Shown here: one piece after another, positions 26,447 to 36,540 of the stretch | Numbering within the stretch: the first letter of the stretch is position 1 | Layout: the number at the start of each line of letters is the position of its first letter | Origin: Hymenobacter oligotrophus | GTDB taxonomy: Bacteria > Bacteroidota > Bacteroidia > Cytophagales > Hymenobacteraceae | Assembly: GCF_003574965.1 (NCBI RefSeq) | Contig: NZ_CP032317.1 | Location: 1 to 64,000 of the forward strand | Reading direction: 5' to 3' | DNA length: 64,000 nucleotides | Translations under genes and position numbers: made by a program | The notes under the pieces: model-generated | Database searches by the model: none | The model's input: only the letters and a program-made list of their open reading frames with translations | What the model was told of the DNA's origin: nothing

Positions 26447-28093
26447 TTAGTAACCGGGGTTCTGCTGAGCAGCCAGTACAGGGTTGTTAGCCACTTCGAT
26501 GGCCGGAATCGGCCACAGGAAGCGGTAGTCGCTGTAGGGAATTGCGTTAACCGAGCCAGTGATGGCAGGCGGCGTACCGCAGTTGTAGTTGGCTGCAATC
26601 GACTGCGAGTTGCCAACCTTGGCCGGAATGCCGCCCGCAGGGCGCGGGCTAAACGGCGTAGGCGACAAACGGTGAATGTCGTCCCAGCGGAAACCCTCGG
26701 CCACAAACTCAATGCGGCGCTCGTTCAGAATAGCTTGTACCAGTGCATCGCCGGTCAGCGTAACGGGGTACAAGTCGGTTGCCTGCACGGCGCGGCCGCG
26801 CACGGCGTTCAACAGAGCTACGGCGCGCAAGCTGTTGCCTAGGCGGGCCTCCGCTTCGGCTTGGTTCAGCAGCACTTCGGCGTAACGGCTGATGGGCGCG
26901 AAGTCGGTGTTGGTAGCGGCGTCCTTATACTTAAAGCTGTGGTAACGAGCCGGGGTGGCGGCGTTGCCTTGCAGCAGCTGCGTGCGGCGCAAGTCGTTGC
27001 AGGGCCAGAAGCTAGCGTTGTACAGGATCGGGCTGATGGCAATCAGGCCGCGGGCTTGAATGCCAACGGGCGCGGCTGCCGGCGAACCGTAGAAGTTCGG
27101 CAGAGCGCCGTTTACCCCCGGGTTGTCATCGGAGCTGTTCTCGATCGAGAAGATGTTCTCGGCCGTAACGCTGGTACCACCCGGGAAAGCTGCCTGCGGC
27201 GTGGCTTGTAGCTGGTAGCCACCTAGGGGGCTGCTGAAACCGCCAGGAGCAGAAGTGCTTACCGCAACCAGTTTGTCGCCTTCAGCTTTAGCTGCCGTCC
27301 AGTTTTGCTGGTGCTGGCGCAAACGCTGCTTCAGCGCAATAGCGGCGCCTTTAGTAGCGCGCGAAACGCGCAAGTTGCCAGTGCGAGTAGCGGGCAGGCT
27401 TTGCTCAGCAAAGTCGAGGTCGGCTAGCATACCCGTGTATACTTCAGCTACCGAGTTGCGACCAACGGTTTTGGCGCGTTCCAGTGTGGCAGCCGTGTTC
27501 ACGGCGAAGTCGCGGTACGGTACGCCGGGGTTGTTGCCGTTGTTGTCGGAGAACGGACGCGCGAAGTTCAGCAGCAACTCGTGGTAAGCCAACGCACGCA
27601 GGTAGCGGCACTCGCCCTCGTAGGCGGCGGCCGTAGCCTGATCGATGGTGCCGCGCTGCTGCGCTGCTCGTACGCCTTCGATTACCACGTTGCACTGGTT
27701 GATGAGCGCATACAGGTTCGACCACATGCCCACTACGTTGGGGCTCGAGGAGGTTTGCGTGTTGGAGTACACGATGCCGAAGAAGCCGGCCATGTCTACC
27801 ACGTCTTCGCCGCGCATATCACCGAACTCGGTAGCAGCCGAGCCAAACGGATAACCGCGGGTTTGCAGAGCGCCGCCGTTCAGCGGGTCATAAAAGCCCG
27901 ATTGCGCAGCGTTGTACACGCCGGTTACGGCCAGGGCAATGCGCTCCGGAGTTTGGAAAGCGGCCGATTCGGTAATGGCGTCCTTCGGCTCTAGGTCGGT
28001 AACGTCGCAAGAGCTCATGCCCAGCGACAAGAAAGCTGCCAAGGCCATGGCCCGCAGGCTTAACGGCGCGAAGCGAAACAGTACGTTATTCAT
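26447..28093 (-). CDS. SusD/RagB-family nutrient-binding lipoprotein (pair 2)
   Basis: The 548-residue lipoprotein has the signal LAAFLSLGMSSC (Cys29), the N-terminal ITESAAFQTPERIALAVTGVYNA segment, the YLRALAYHELLLNFARPF helix, and the ILNERRIEFVAEGFRWDDIHRL motif; it ends QQNPGY. It lies 20 nt after its susC. The protein is longer than the pair 1 and pair 3 SusD by about 75-85 residues, mostly in the loops that shape the ligand site, which suggests a different substrate. Confidence 0.94.
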   Translation of the reverse strand: MNNVLFRFAPLSLRAMALAAFLSLGMSSCDVTDLEPKDAITESAAFQTPERIALAVTGVYNAAQSGFYDPLNGGALQTRGYPFGSAATEFGDMRGEDVVDMAGFFGIVYSNTQTSSSPNVVGMWSNLYALINQCNVVIEGVRAAQQRGTIDQATAAAYEGECRYLRALAYHELLLNFARPFSDNNGNNPGVPYRDFAVNTAATLERAKTVGRNSVAEVYTGMLADLDFAEQSLPATRTGNLRVSRATKGAAIALKQRLRQHQQNWTAAKAEGDKLVAVSTSAPGGFSSPLGGYQLQATPQAAFPGGTSVTAENIFSIENSSDDNPGVNGALPNFYGSPAAAPVGIQARGLIAISPILYNASFWPCNDLRRTQLLQGNAATPARYHSFKYKDAATNTDFAPISRYAEVLLNQAEAEARLGNSLRAVALLNAVRGRAVQATDLYPVTLTGDALVQAILNERRIEFVAEGFRWDDIHRLSPTPFSPRPAGGIPAKVGNSQSIAANYNCGTPPAITGSVNAIPYSDYRFLWPIPAIEVANNPVLAAQQNPGY

Positions 28094-28113
28094 GAATTCG
28101 GAGTCAGACGGGA

Positions 28114-31100
28114 TTAGAAGCTTACGTTGAGGCCCGTGGTGAACACGCGCTGCTGCGGGTTGCTGTTGTAGTCAATACCGAACTGCGTGTTCTGCTGCAG
28201 GTTGCTGTTGCCCGACGAGTTTACTTCGGGGTCAACGCCTTTGTACTTCGTGAACGTGAAGGCGTTCTGTACTTGGCCGTACACGCGAATGCGGCTCAGG
28301 CCCGTGAAGCCCAACAGGTTTTGCGGCAGGGTGTAGCCCAGCGAGATGTTCTGGATGCGCACAAAATCCCCGTCCTCAACAAAGCGCGATACCGCCGAGT
28401 TGTTGAAGTTGATGAAGTCGGAGTTGTTGTAGCGCTGCTTCGGCACGTCGGTTTGCTGGCCGGGAGTCGTCCAGCGGTCCAGAATTTCGGTGCCGTTATT
28501 CAGGAACTCCTGGCGCAGCAACTGCTGGCGCGTTACGTTCATGATTTTGTTGCCACCCGAGAAACGGATGAACACCGAGGCATCGAACCCTTTAAACGTA
28601 AACGAGTTGGTGATACCGCCAAACCAGGTGGGGTTGGGGTTGCCCAGCACCTTGCGGTCGGCGTTGGCCTGCAGCGGCGTAACCGTCGAACCTAGGGCTG
28701 CGCCAGGGTTGGCGGGGTCGTAGGCGTAGTACGAGTTGTTGTCGACGTTGGCTTGCACCAGCGAACCGTCACCTTTGCGGTAGATCGGGTAGCCGTTGGC
28801 CGGGTTTACACCCTGGAAGTCGTAGCCGTAAATGGCGCCGATTACTTCGCCTACCCGCGTGATGTTGTAGGTAGCCAGGATGTCGCCGTTGCCACCGAGC
28901 GACTTAACCACCGCCTTGTTGGTGGCAAAGTTTAGGTTCGTCGTCCAGGTGAAGGCTTCGTTCTGGATGTTCTGCGAGTTGAACGTGAACTCGAAGCCTT
29001 TGCTTTCGAGGTTGCCCACGTTGGCGCGGTACGAGTTGTTCGGGATGCCCAACGAAGCAGCTACCGGCACGCTCAGGATAAGGTCGCTGTTGTCGTTGAT
29101 GTAGTAATCGGCACCAACGGTGATGCGGTTATCCAGGAACCCTAGGTCCACACCGATGTCTTTCTTCTTCGACTGCTCCCACTTCAGCTCGTCGTTGCCG
29201 AACTGCGCGTCGCGGTTGTAGCCAATACCGTTCTGGGCACCGTACTTGCCCGGGCCAAACAAGCTGGCGTAGGCAAACGCACCGAAATCAACGTTACCCA
29301 CCACAGCGTAGCTGGCGCGGGCTTTGAAATCGGAGATGAAGCCGAGGTTCAGGTTCTTGAAGAAAGGCTCTTCCGAAATACGCCAGCCCACCGAGCCGCC
29401 CGGGAACAAGCCGTAGCGGTTGGCCTCGGGTAGGTCCGAAATACCGTCGTAGCGCAACGAGGCGCTGAACAGGTAACGATCCTTGAAGGCATAGTTCAAG
29501 CGGCCGAACAACGAGCTAAAGCCGCGCTCTACGTAGCCACCGCCCACGGTCGGGGTGGCAAACGTGTTCGAAATAAGGCTGTTCGGGCCGAAGAAGCGGT
29601 CCGAAAGGCCAGTGGCCTGCGACCAGAAGAACTGCGCTTTGGTTTTCTGCAACTCCGAGCCTACTACCACACCCACCTTGTGCTGGTCGGCAATCAGTTT
29701 GTCGAAGTTGATGGTGTTCTGCCAGTTCCAGCGCGTGGTAGGCGAGGACTGCTGGTAGATGATGCCGTTCGGGCCACGACCGTCGCCGTGACGCGGGTCG
29801 TTGTACTGGAAGTCGTCGTTCAGGAACACGTCGGTGCCCAACTGGCTGCGCAGGCGCAAGCCTTTCAGCGGCTCGGCTTCCAGGTAGGTGTTGCCCAGAA
29901 CGCGGTAGTTGGTAGCCCGGTATACGTTATTCTCCAACGGGAAAATAATGTTGGGGTAGTTGAAGGCAATGCCGAGGGTGTTGTTGCCCTGCCCAATCAC
30001 CGCCGGGTTGGAGGTGCTGATGTAGGGTGTGCCGTCGGGGTTGCGGGCCGGGACGTTCGGGAACAGCGACAGGGCGTTGGTAACGTTGCCCGAGAGGCCG
30101 TTTACGCTCGTGTTCAGGCCGTCGGTGTTGGTACGCGTCAGGCCTAGGTTCATGCCCACGCGCAGCCATTTCAGCACCTCTTGGTCGAGGTTGGTGCGGA
30201 AGGTGATGCGTTGCAGCGAGTTGGCTTTGATAACGGCGTTCTGATCGGTGTAGCCGGCCGAGAAGAAGTAGTTGGTTTTCTCGGTGGCGCCGCTTACCGA
30301 TAGGGCGTGGTTTTGCTGGAAGCCCGTGCGGAAGATTTCGTCCTGCCAGTCAGTGCTTACGCGCTGCCCGTTCTGCTCGAAGGGGAAAGCTTGTGCGGGC
30401 TGGCCGGCGTTGCTCAGGCGCTCGTTGTTAATTTCGATGAACTGATCGGCATTCAGTACCTCGTAGCGCTTCACGGTTTGCGCCCAACCAAACCAGTTGT
30501 CGTAGCTAACCTTGGCTTTGCCCAGGCGGCCGCGCTTCGTGGTAATAAGGATAACGCCGTTGGCACCGCGCGAACCGTAGATAGCCGTTGCCGAACCGTC
30601 TTTCAGCACCTCGTACGACTCGATGTCGGAGGGGTTGATGTCGGCCAGCGGGTTGTTCTGCACTACGCCAGATTGGTTGCCCGTAATAATCGGTACACCG
30701 TCGACTACCACCAGGGGCTGCGCTTGCGAAGTGATGGTGTTGGTACCGCGAATACGGATACGCGGCGTAGAGCCTAACAAGCCCGACGGTACGGTGGCCT
30801 GCACGCCAGCGGCCCGGCCTGCCAGTTGCTGGTCGAAGCTTGGGGTGGGAAGGTTGGCAATGTCTTCGCCTTTCACCGAAGCAATCGAGCCGGTTACGTC
30901 GCGGCGCTCCTGCGTGCCGTAGCCCGTTACCACCACTTCGCTCAGCTGCTTGTTGTCGGCTGCCAAACCAATGTTTACTTGGTTTTCGGCACCTAGGGCG
31001 CGCTCAATCGACACGAAACCCACGGAGCTGATTACCAGCGTACCGCCCGACGCCGGAGCACTCAGGGTAAACGTACCGTCGGAGTTCGTCGATACACCCG

Positions 31101-31248
31101 TGGTGGTGCCTTTCAGCAGCACCGTGGCTCCGGGAATACCTTCACCGGTGGCCCGGTCAGTTACGCGGCCTGAAACGGACCTGTCTTGGGCTACCGTCTG
31201 GTGGGCCAAAGCCACCAGGGGTACTAGTCCCAGTAAAAGTTTGTTCAT
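28114..31248 (-). CDS. SusC/RagA-family TonB-linked outer-membrane protein (pair 2)
   Basis: The 1044-residue protein has a signal peptide nearly identical to that of pair 1 (MNKLLLGLVPLVALAHQTVA), the CarboxypepD_reg domain (SGRVTDRATGEGIPGATVLL), the plug with VTGYGTQERRDVTGS and VVVDGVPI, and a barrel ending GLNVSF. An ATG 51 nt upstream (31299) gives a non-signal N-terminus and was rejected. The near-identical first about 60 codons of pairs 1 and 2 and the shared TAACCGC before the ATG point to duplication. The substrate is unknown. Confidence 0.96.
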   Translation of the reverse strand: MNKLLLGLVPLVALAHQTVAQDRSVSGRVTDRATGEGIPGATVLLKGTTTGVSTNSDGTFTLSAPASGGTLVISSVGFVSIERALGAENQVNIGLAADNKQLSEVVVTGYGTQERRDVTGSIASVKGEDIANLPTPSFDQQLAGRAAGVQATVPSGLLGSTPRIRIRGTNTITSQAQPLVVVDGVPIITGNQSGVVQNNPLADINPSDIESYEVLKDGSATAIYGSRGANGVILITTKRGRLGKAKVSYDNWFGWAQTVKRYEVLNADQFIEINNERLSNAGQPAQAFPFEQNGQRVSTDWQDEIFRTGFQQNHALSVSGATEKTNYFFSAGYTDQNAVIKANSLQRITFRTNLDQEVLKWLRVGMNLGLTRTNTDGLNTSVNGLSGNVTNALSLFPNVPARNPDGTPYISTSNPAVIGQGNNTLGIAFNYPNIIFPLENNVYRATNYRVLGNTYLEAEPLKGLRLRSQLGTDVFLNDDFQYNDPRHGDGRGPNGIIYQQSSPTTRWNWQNTINFDKLIADQHKVGVVVGSELQKTKAQFFWSQATGLSDRFFGPNSLISNTFATPTVGGGYVERGFSSLFGRLNYAFKDRYLFSASLRYDGISDLPEANRYGLFPGGSVGWRISEEPFFKNLNLGFISDFKARASYAVVGNVDFGAFAYASLFGPGKYGAQNGIGYNRDAQFGNDELKWEQSKKKDIGVDLGFLDNRITVGADYYINDNSDLILSVPVAASLGIPNNSYRANVGNLESKGFEFTFNSQNIQNEAFTWTTNLNFATNKAVVKSLGGNGDILATYNITRVGEVIGAIYGYDFQGVNPANGYPIYRKGDGSLVQANVDNNSYYAYDPANPGAALGSTVTPLQANADRKVLGNPNPTWFGGITNSFTFKGFDASVFIRFSGGNKIMNVTRQQLLRQEFLNNGTEILDRWTTPGQQTDVPKQRYNNSDFINFNNSAVSRFVEDGDFVRIQNISLGYTLPQNLLGFTGLSRIRVYGQVQNAFTFTKYKGVDPEVNSSGNSNLQQNTQFGIDYNSNPQQRVFTTGLNVSF

Positions 31249-31621
31249 GCGGTTATTAAATAGTGATTGAGATGGTGTTGAGCCGATGAGGCTCATCAAA
31301 TGGTGCCAAAAGATAGCGAAGGAAAATCTTGGGCAAGTGCTTTAATCATTTTTTAAGCTATTCAAGGACGTTTTGGATTAAGTTAAAAAACAAGACATAT
31401 ATAACTTTTAAGTGGTCCTCAGAAGTTTGTACAGATCAAAACTGCCCGTAAAATCCCATAAATCTTGTATCAGTGCTACATAATGATGGATTAAATGGTA
31501 AATATTGTTTTTCATATGTAATTGAACTTTATTAGAATAATTTAACAGCATGTTGTTTAAGTAAATGAATTAGTGATACCTTATCCTGTTCACTCACCAA
31601 ATCATCCTAAGAAGAGTGCGT
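31249..31621. other. AT-rich divergent promoter region between susC pairs 2 and 3
   Basis: This 373-bp gap is strongly AT-rich, with long runs such as TTTTTTAAG and poly-A/T tracts. It must carry the two divergent susC promoters. TTCACTCACCA at 31589-31599 precedes susC-3. No ORF or obvious regulatory palindrome is seen. Confidence 0.6.
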
Positions 31622-34600
31622 ATGAAAACACTGTTAGCTGTTACACCGCTAGCAATGGTTGCCCTTGTGGAACCGGCGCTGGCACAAAACCGGGAGATTA
31701 GCGGCAGGGTTACCGATGCGGCCACCGGGCAAGGATTGCCCGGCGTTACGGTTCTGGTAAAAGGAACCACAACGGGGGCCTCAACGAATGCTGACGGCGC
31801 TTTTTCCGTTAGTGCCCCGGCATCGGCCACAACCCTTACGTTTAGCTTCGTGGGGTACAAGTCGGTGGAGCGTCCTATTGGCACTTCCAGCGCTATTGAT
31901 GTGGCACTGGAAGCCCAAACTCGTCAGATCGACGAGGTAGTGGTAACGGGCTTGGCCACCAGCGTAAAACGCTCGAACCTGGCCAACGCCATTACTACCA
32001 TCAGCGCCAAGGAGCTGGTAGGCAGCACGCGGCCGGTTACGGTTGATGCGGCCCTGAGCGGCAAGGTAGTGGGCGCCAACATTGCCCAAACCAGTGGTGC
32101 CCCCGGCGGGGGCCTGTCGGTGCAGCTGCGCGGCATATCTACCATCAACGGTTCGTCGCAACCCCTGTATATTATTGACGGGGTGTACGCGGTAAGCCAG
32201 GAGGTAGGCAACGGGGCTGGTTCGGCGGCGTTTTCGTCGGCTTCGGCCGGGGTAGGGCGCACCACCCAGGACAACGGCATCAACCGCTTGGCCGACCTGA
32301 ATCCGAACGACATCGAGTCGATCGAGATTCTGAAGGGCCCGAGCGCGGCGGCCATTTACGGTACGCGCGCCAACGCGGGCGTGGTCATCATCAAAACCAA
32401 GCGCGGGGCGGCGGGCCAAACCCGCGTAAGCTTCACGCAGGACCTAGGGTTTGCCCGGGCTTGGCGTTTGCTGGGCCAAGAAGACTGGACGCCTGAAAAA
32501 ATCGACCTGTTTTACACCGGCGCCCGCGCCACCGAAGAAAAGCGCCTGCTAGCCGAAGCGCAACAGAACGGCCGCATCGTGAACTACGAGAAGGAGGTGT
32601 TCGGCAACACGGCCTTTCTGCGCAACACGGGCCTGAGCGTATCGGGCGGCAACGAGCGCACCAAGTTCTTTGTGTCGGGCTTTACCACCAACGAGGAAGG
32701 CATTGTAAAGCGTACCGGCTTTCAGCGTCACTCCATCCGGGCCAACATCGACCAAAAGATTGGCAACCGCATCGACCTAGGGGTTAGCTCCAACTACATC
32801 AACTCCTTAAACAAGCGCGGCTTCACCGGCAACGATAACCGTGGCATTAGCTTGGGCTACACGCTGGCCGGGGTGCCGACTTATGCGCAGTTGTTCCCGA
32901 ACGCGGTCGGCGAATTCCCCGACTCGCCCTACACCGGCGACAACCCGCTGGCCGTAGTGGAGCGCGCCATTAACGAGGAAGAAACCAACCGTTTCGTGCA
33001 AACGGCCACGGGCACGCTGCGCATTATCGACAACACCCGTACCTCGCTGCGCTTGGCGGTGCAAGGCGGCGTCGACTACGCCAACAGCACGGCCCAACTG
33101 GCTATTCCGCCCGACATGCAGTCGCAGCGCGGCGTGGCGCTGCCGGGCGCGGCGCGCGTGGCCAAAAACGAGTTCTTTAACTCCAACATTCAGGGCTTCC
33201 TGATTTATGACTGGCGCCTAGGTGAAAACCTGAACCTGACCTCGCAGGTGGGTACGGTGCGCCTCTCGCAACGCACCAACCTTACCTTCAACCAAGGCCA
33301 GAACCTGTCGCCCGGTCCGCCCTACACGCCCAACCGCGGCACCGTAACCACCCAAGAAACGCTCATCACCGAAGAAGCCGACCTTGGGTTTGTGGCCCAA
33401 CAAGAGGCTAACTTCCGCGACATGGTAATTGCCACGGCTGGCATCCGCTTCGATAAATCGAACCGCAACGGCGACCCCGACAAGTACTATGCCTTCCCGA
33501 AGGCCTCGTTGGCCGTGAACGTGGCCAAGTTCGGCTTCTGGGCGTTTGAGCCGGTAACGATGGTGAAGCTGCGCGCGGCCTACGGCGAAACCGGTGGGCC
33601 GGCGTTCTTCAATGCGCTGTACTCGCCGCTCACGGCCATTTCGACGGGCGGCCGTCCTGGCTTGCTGCCTTCCACGCTACTAGGCAACCCCGACATCCGG
33701 CCCGAAACTGCCTCGGAGTTTGAGACCGGTATCGACCTAGGGTTTCTCGACAACCGCGTAACGTTGGAGGCCTCTTATTATAATAAAGAGGTATTCGACC
33801 TAGTAAACACCTACGTGCTGGCGCCGAGCGTAGGCGTAACCTCGCTGCGCGCCTACAACGTGGGCGACTTGCGCAACCGCGGCCTGGAGCTGTCCCTAAC
33901 CGCCAACCCTGTGCGGAAAGACAAATTCAGCTGGACTTCGACTACGCAGTTTTGGCTGAACCGCACGGAAGTAACCCGCCTCGCCGAAGACCCGCTGGTG
34001 GTACCGCCCTTCAACACGGGTTTAGGCTTTGGCAACACGTTCGGCCGCAACCTGTTCATCGTGGGCGAGTCGCCTTCGCGGTGGTACGGTACGCCCGTTA
34101 ACTTTGCCACGAACAACAACTTCAGCGGCCTGACGCGCTACGAGGAGGCACAGCCTACGTTCCAGATGTCATTCCTGAACTCCATCAGCCTGCTGCGCAG
34201 CTTTGAGCTGTCGTTTTTGCTGCACTGGAAGAAGGACGGCTACAACAGCAACCTGAGCCGTCTGTTGCAAGACGAAAACGGCACCACCGAGGATTGGAGC
34301 GAACCGAGCGGGCAAGTAGCCGCCGATGGCACGCCCCTCACAAAGGGCCAGTTCCGGCAAACCCAACCGGCGCGCGAGTACATCCAAAACGCGGGCTATG
34401 TGCGCCTGCGCGAGGCCTCGTTGTACTACACCGTGCCGGCCGGCGTGCGCACCAGCTTGTTCAACGATTTCGTGAAAAACATCCGGGTGGGTGTTTCGGG
34501 CTACAACCTGATTACCTGGACCGACTACGTGGGTTACGACCCGGAGGTATCGAACTTTGGCGCCACCGGCAACTTTGCGCAGGTAGATGTGGCCTCATAT

Positions 34601-34645
34601 CCCAATACCCGCCGCGTGTTTTTCCACCTCAACCTGGATTTTTAG
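31622..34645 (+). CDS. SusC/RagA-family TonB-linked outer-membrane protein (pair 3)
   Basis: The 1007-residue protein has a signal peptide ending EPALAQ, the CarboxypepD_reg domain (SGRVTDAATGQGLPGVTVL), the plug (VVVTGLATSVKRSNLANAI, YIIDGVYAV, LNPNDIESIEILKGPSAA, AIYGTRANAGVVIIKTKRG) and a barrel ending HLNLDF. ATG 31622 was chosen over GTG 31616. Its plug is less like those of pairs 1 and 2. susD-3 follows after 24 nt. Confidence 0.96.
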   Translation: MKTLLAVTPLAMVALVEPALAQNREISGRVTDAATGQGLPGVTVLVKGTTTGASTNADGAFSVSAPASATTLTFSFVGYKSVERPIGTSSAIDVALEAQTRQIDEVVVTGLATSVKRSNLANAITTISAKELVGSTRPVTVDAALSGKVVGANIAQTSGAPGGGLSVQLRGISTINGSSQPLYIIDGVYAVSQEVGNGAGSAAFSSASAGVGRTTQDNGINRLADLNPNDIESIEILKGPSAAAIYGTRANAGVVIIKTKRGAAGQTRVSFTQDLGFARAWRLLGQEDWTPEKIDLFYTGARATEEKRLLAEAQQNGRIVNYEKEVFGNTAFLRNTGLSVSGGNERTKFFVSGFTTNEEGIVKRTGFQRHSIRANIDQKIGNRIDLGVSSNYINSLNKRGFTGNDNRGISLGYTLAGVPTYAQLFPNAVGEFPDSPYTGDNPLAVVERAINEEETNRFVQTATGTLRIIDNTRTSLRLAVQGGVDYANSTAQLAIPPDMQSQRGVALPGAARVAKNEFFNSNIQGFLIYDWRLGENLNLTSQVGTVRLSQRTNLTFNQGQNLSPGPPYTPNRGTVTTQETLITEEADLGFVAQQEANFRDMVIATAGIRFDKSNRNGDPDKYYAFPKASLAVNVAKFGFWAFEPVTMVKLRAAYGETGGPAFFNALYSPLTAISTGGRPGLLPSTLLGNPDIRPETASEFETGIDLGFLDNRVTLEASYYNKEVFDLVNTYVLAPSVGVTSLRAYNVGDLRNRGLELSLTANPVRKDKFSWTSTTQFWLNRTEVTRLAEDPLVVPPFNTGLGFGNTFGRNLFIVGESPSRWYGTPVNFATNNNFSGLTRYEEAQPTFQMSFLNSISLLRSFELSFLLHWKKDGYNSNLSRLLQDENGTTEDWSEPSGQVAADGTPLTKGQFRQTQPAREYIQNAGYVRLREASLYYTVPAGVRTSLFNDFVKNIRVGVSGYNLITWTDYVGYDPEVSNFGATGNFAQVDVASYPNTRRVFFHLNLDF

Positions 34646-34669
34646 GTCCGACCTCTTCCGCCAACTTCT

Positions 34670-36097
34670 ATGCTAGCCATACGACATAAACTTTGGGCCG
34701 CCACGGCCCTGCTGCTCACGCTGGGCTCGTGCGGGTTCTTCGACACCGACCCCGTGCCCGATCCCAACAACCCGAGCCTCGACACGGTACTGAACAACGC
34801 CTCGCGCGCCCAGCTCGATGCCTTGGCCGTGGGCGTGGAGGCCTCGTACCGCAACCAACACACCACCAACGCGCCCTACAACCAAGTAATTGGCACCTTC
34901 GGGCGCGAGGTGGTGGTGCTGGCCGGTACCGAGTCGCGCTGGTACGGCGAGCTGCAAGGCACGCGCGGCCGCCTCGACGACGCTGCCTACTACAACGCCT
35001 ACTACGTGCCGCTGGCCCAGATGCGCCGCGCCGCGCAGGTGTTTCGCGAATCGGCCAACAACAGCCAGGCATACAACGAGCAACAGAAGCAGGGCGTAGC
35101 CGGCTTTACCTACACCTACGAGGCCTTGGCGCAGTTGCTGTTGCTGAATATGCAAGGCGAAAACGGCATTCGTACCGACGTCAGCAACGTGCTGCGCCCC
35201 GGGCCCTTCGTAACGCAAGCCCAAGCGCTGACCAACATCCGCCAGTTGCTCGACCAAGGTGCTGCTGCCCTCGACCAGGCAGGTACCAGCTTTGGCTTTA
35301 CTCTGAGCTCGGGTTTCGCCGGCTTTAACACGCCAGCTACGTTCCGGCGCTTCAATCGTGGCTTGGCTGCGCGTGTGGCCCTCTACCAGCGCGACTACGC
35401 CGGTACTCTCACGGCCATCGGGCAATCCTTTTACGACCCCACGGCCAGCCTGTCCCTAGGTCCGAAAATGACCTTTAACCCGGCCACCGCTGGCGACCAA
35501 GGCAACCCGTACTTCCAAGTGCCCAACACACCCGGCATTACGGTGGTGGCCGTGCCCGATAACTTTGTGACGGAGGCCGAAACCGGCGACGCTCGCCTGT
35601 CCAAGGTCGGCACCCGCACTACGCCCCGCGTTACGGGCGGTATCACGGGTACTTACGAGCCGCGCTTGTTTGCGTCCAACGTATCGTCGCTCGACATCAT
35701 GCGCAACGAAGAGCTGATCTTGATTGCGGCCGAAGCCAAAGCCAACTCCAACCGCTTGGCCGATGCCCTAGCCGACGTCAACGTCATCCGGACAGTTTCT
35801 GGCCGTTTGGCTGCGTTGCCGGCCGGCTCGTTCATTAACGTAACCGTGGCTACCGATGAGATTATTCGCCAGCGCCGCTACTCGCTGTTCTACGAGGGGC
35901 ACTACTTTGTTGATTTGCGCCGCCTGGGCCGCCTGCCCACCGCTGCTCAAACGCAAAACGTGGTTGTAGCCCCGCTGGGCACGCCGCCCTATCCCTTTAC
36001 GCCGCAAACGCTGGCGTTCAGCAGCGGACAATACCGCCTGTTCGACCGCATCGAGCGGCCGGCCGCCGAAAAAGCCTGGGACGCCATCAACCCCTAG
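34670..36097 (+). CDS. SusD/RagB-family nutrient-binding lipoprotein (pair 3)
   Basis: The 475-residue lipoprotein has the signal ALLLTLGSC (Cys21), FTYTYEALAQLLLLNMQGENGI in the TPR-like core, RNEELILIAAEAKANSN, and RQRRYSLFYEGHYFVDLRRLG as its C-terminal motif. The usual WPIP C-terminal sequence is lacking. The TAG stop lies inside a CCTAGG. A long palindromic terminator follows. Confidence 0.92.
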   Translation: MLAIRHKLWAATALLLTLGSCGFFDTDPVPDPNNPSLDTVLNNASRAQLDALAVGVEASYRNQHTTNAPYNQVIGTFGREVVVLAGTESRWYGELQGTRGRLDDAAYYNAYYVPLAQMRRAAQVFRESANNSQAYNEQQKQGVAGFTYTYEALAQLLLLNMQGENGIRTDVSNVLRPGPFVTQAQALTNIRQLLDQGAAALDQAGTSFGFTLSSGFAGFNTPATFRRFNRGLAARVALYQRDYAGTLTAIGQSFYDPTASLSLGPKMTFNPATAGDQGNPYFQVPNTPGITVVAVPDNFVTEAETGDARLSKVGTRTTPRVTGGITGTYEPRLFASNVSSLDIMRNEELILIAAEAKANSNRLADALADVNVIRTVSGRLAALPAGSFINVTVATDEIIRQRRYSLFYEGHYFVDLRRLGRLPTAAQTQNVVVAPLGTPPYPFTPQTLAFSSGQYRLFDRIERPAAEKAWDAINP

Positions 36098-36116
36098 GTA
36101 GGTAAGTTGACTTGGT

Positions 36117-36158
36117 ACAAAAAGGCCCCGCACCAAATTTGGTGCGGGGCCTTTTTGT
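36117..36158 (+). terminator. Terminator of susCD pair 3 (42-bp perfect palindrome)
   Basis: The arms 36117-36137 and 36138-36158 pair perfectly with no unpaired loop; the T5 tract is in the right arm. Confidence 0.9.
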
Positions 36159-36540
36159 TGGCAGTTCCTCCGCTGTGTGTATAGGTCTAGCGCAAAAGCC
36201 CTATTCGGAGGCAGCCCTACTCAGTTGCACATTCACGCAGACCTAGGGCCTCAGCCGGTCAACATTTGCCAAACGCCTAGGTGAACGAGTGGTATGAGCG
36301 ACGAAAGGACCCGCAAAACCGAGATTAAAGCAGAAAGTTTTAGCAACGAACATATTTTGTATAACACTTATAGCATTTAACAAGAAATTAATACACAGTT
36401 AATTACAAACTCAACTAAGGAATAAACAACGCAACATTGCCGCTACGGCGCGCTACACCCCTGTTTTTACATGGTGCATTCAGGTTAAAACCAATTAACT
36501 TGCTTTTTCACTCACCATATTTTCCAATACCAAATCATTT
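36159..36540. other. Intergenic region upstream of susC pair 4
   Basis: This 382-bp gap contains two CCTAGG sites (36242, 36276), then an AT-rich stretch and TTCACTCACCA at 36507-36517, 24 nt before the susC-4 ATG. No ORF is seen. The susC-4 promoter is presumably here. Confidence 0.55.
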
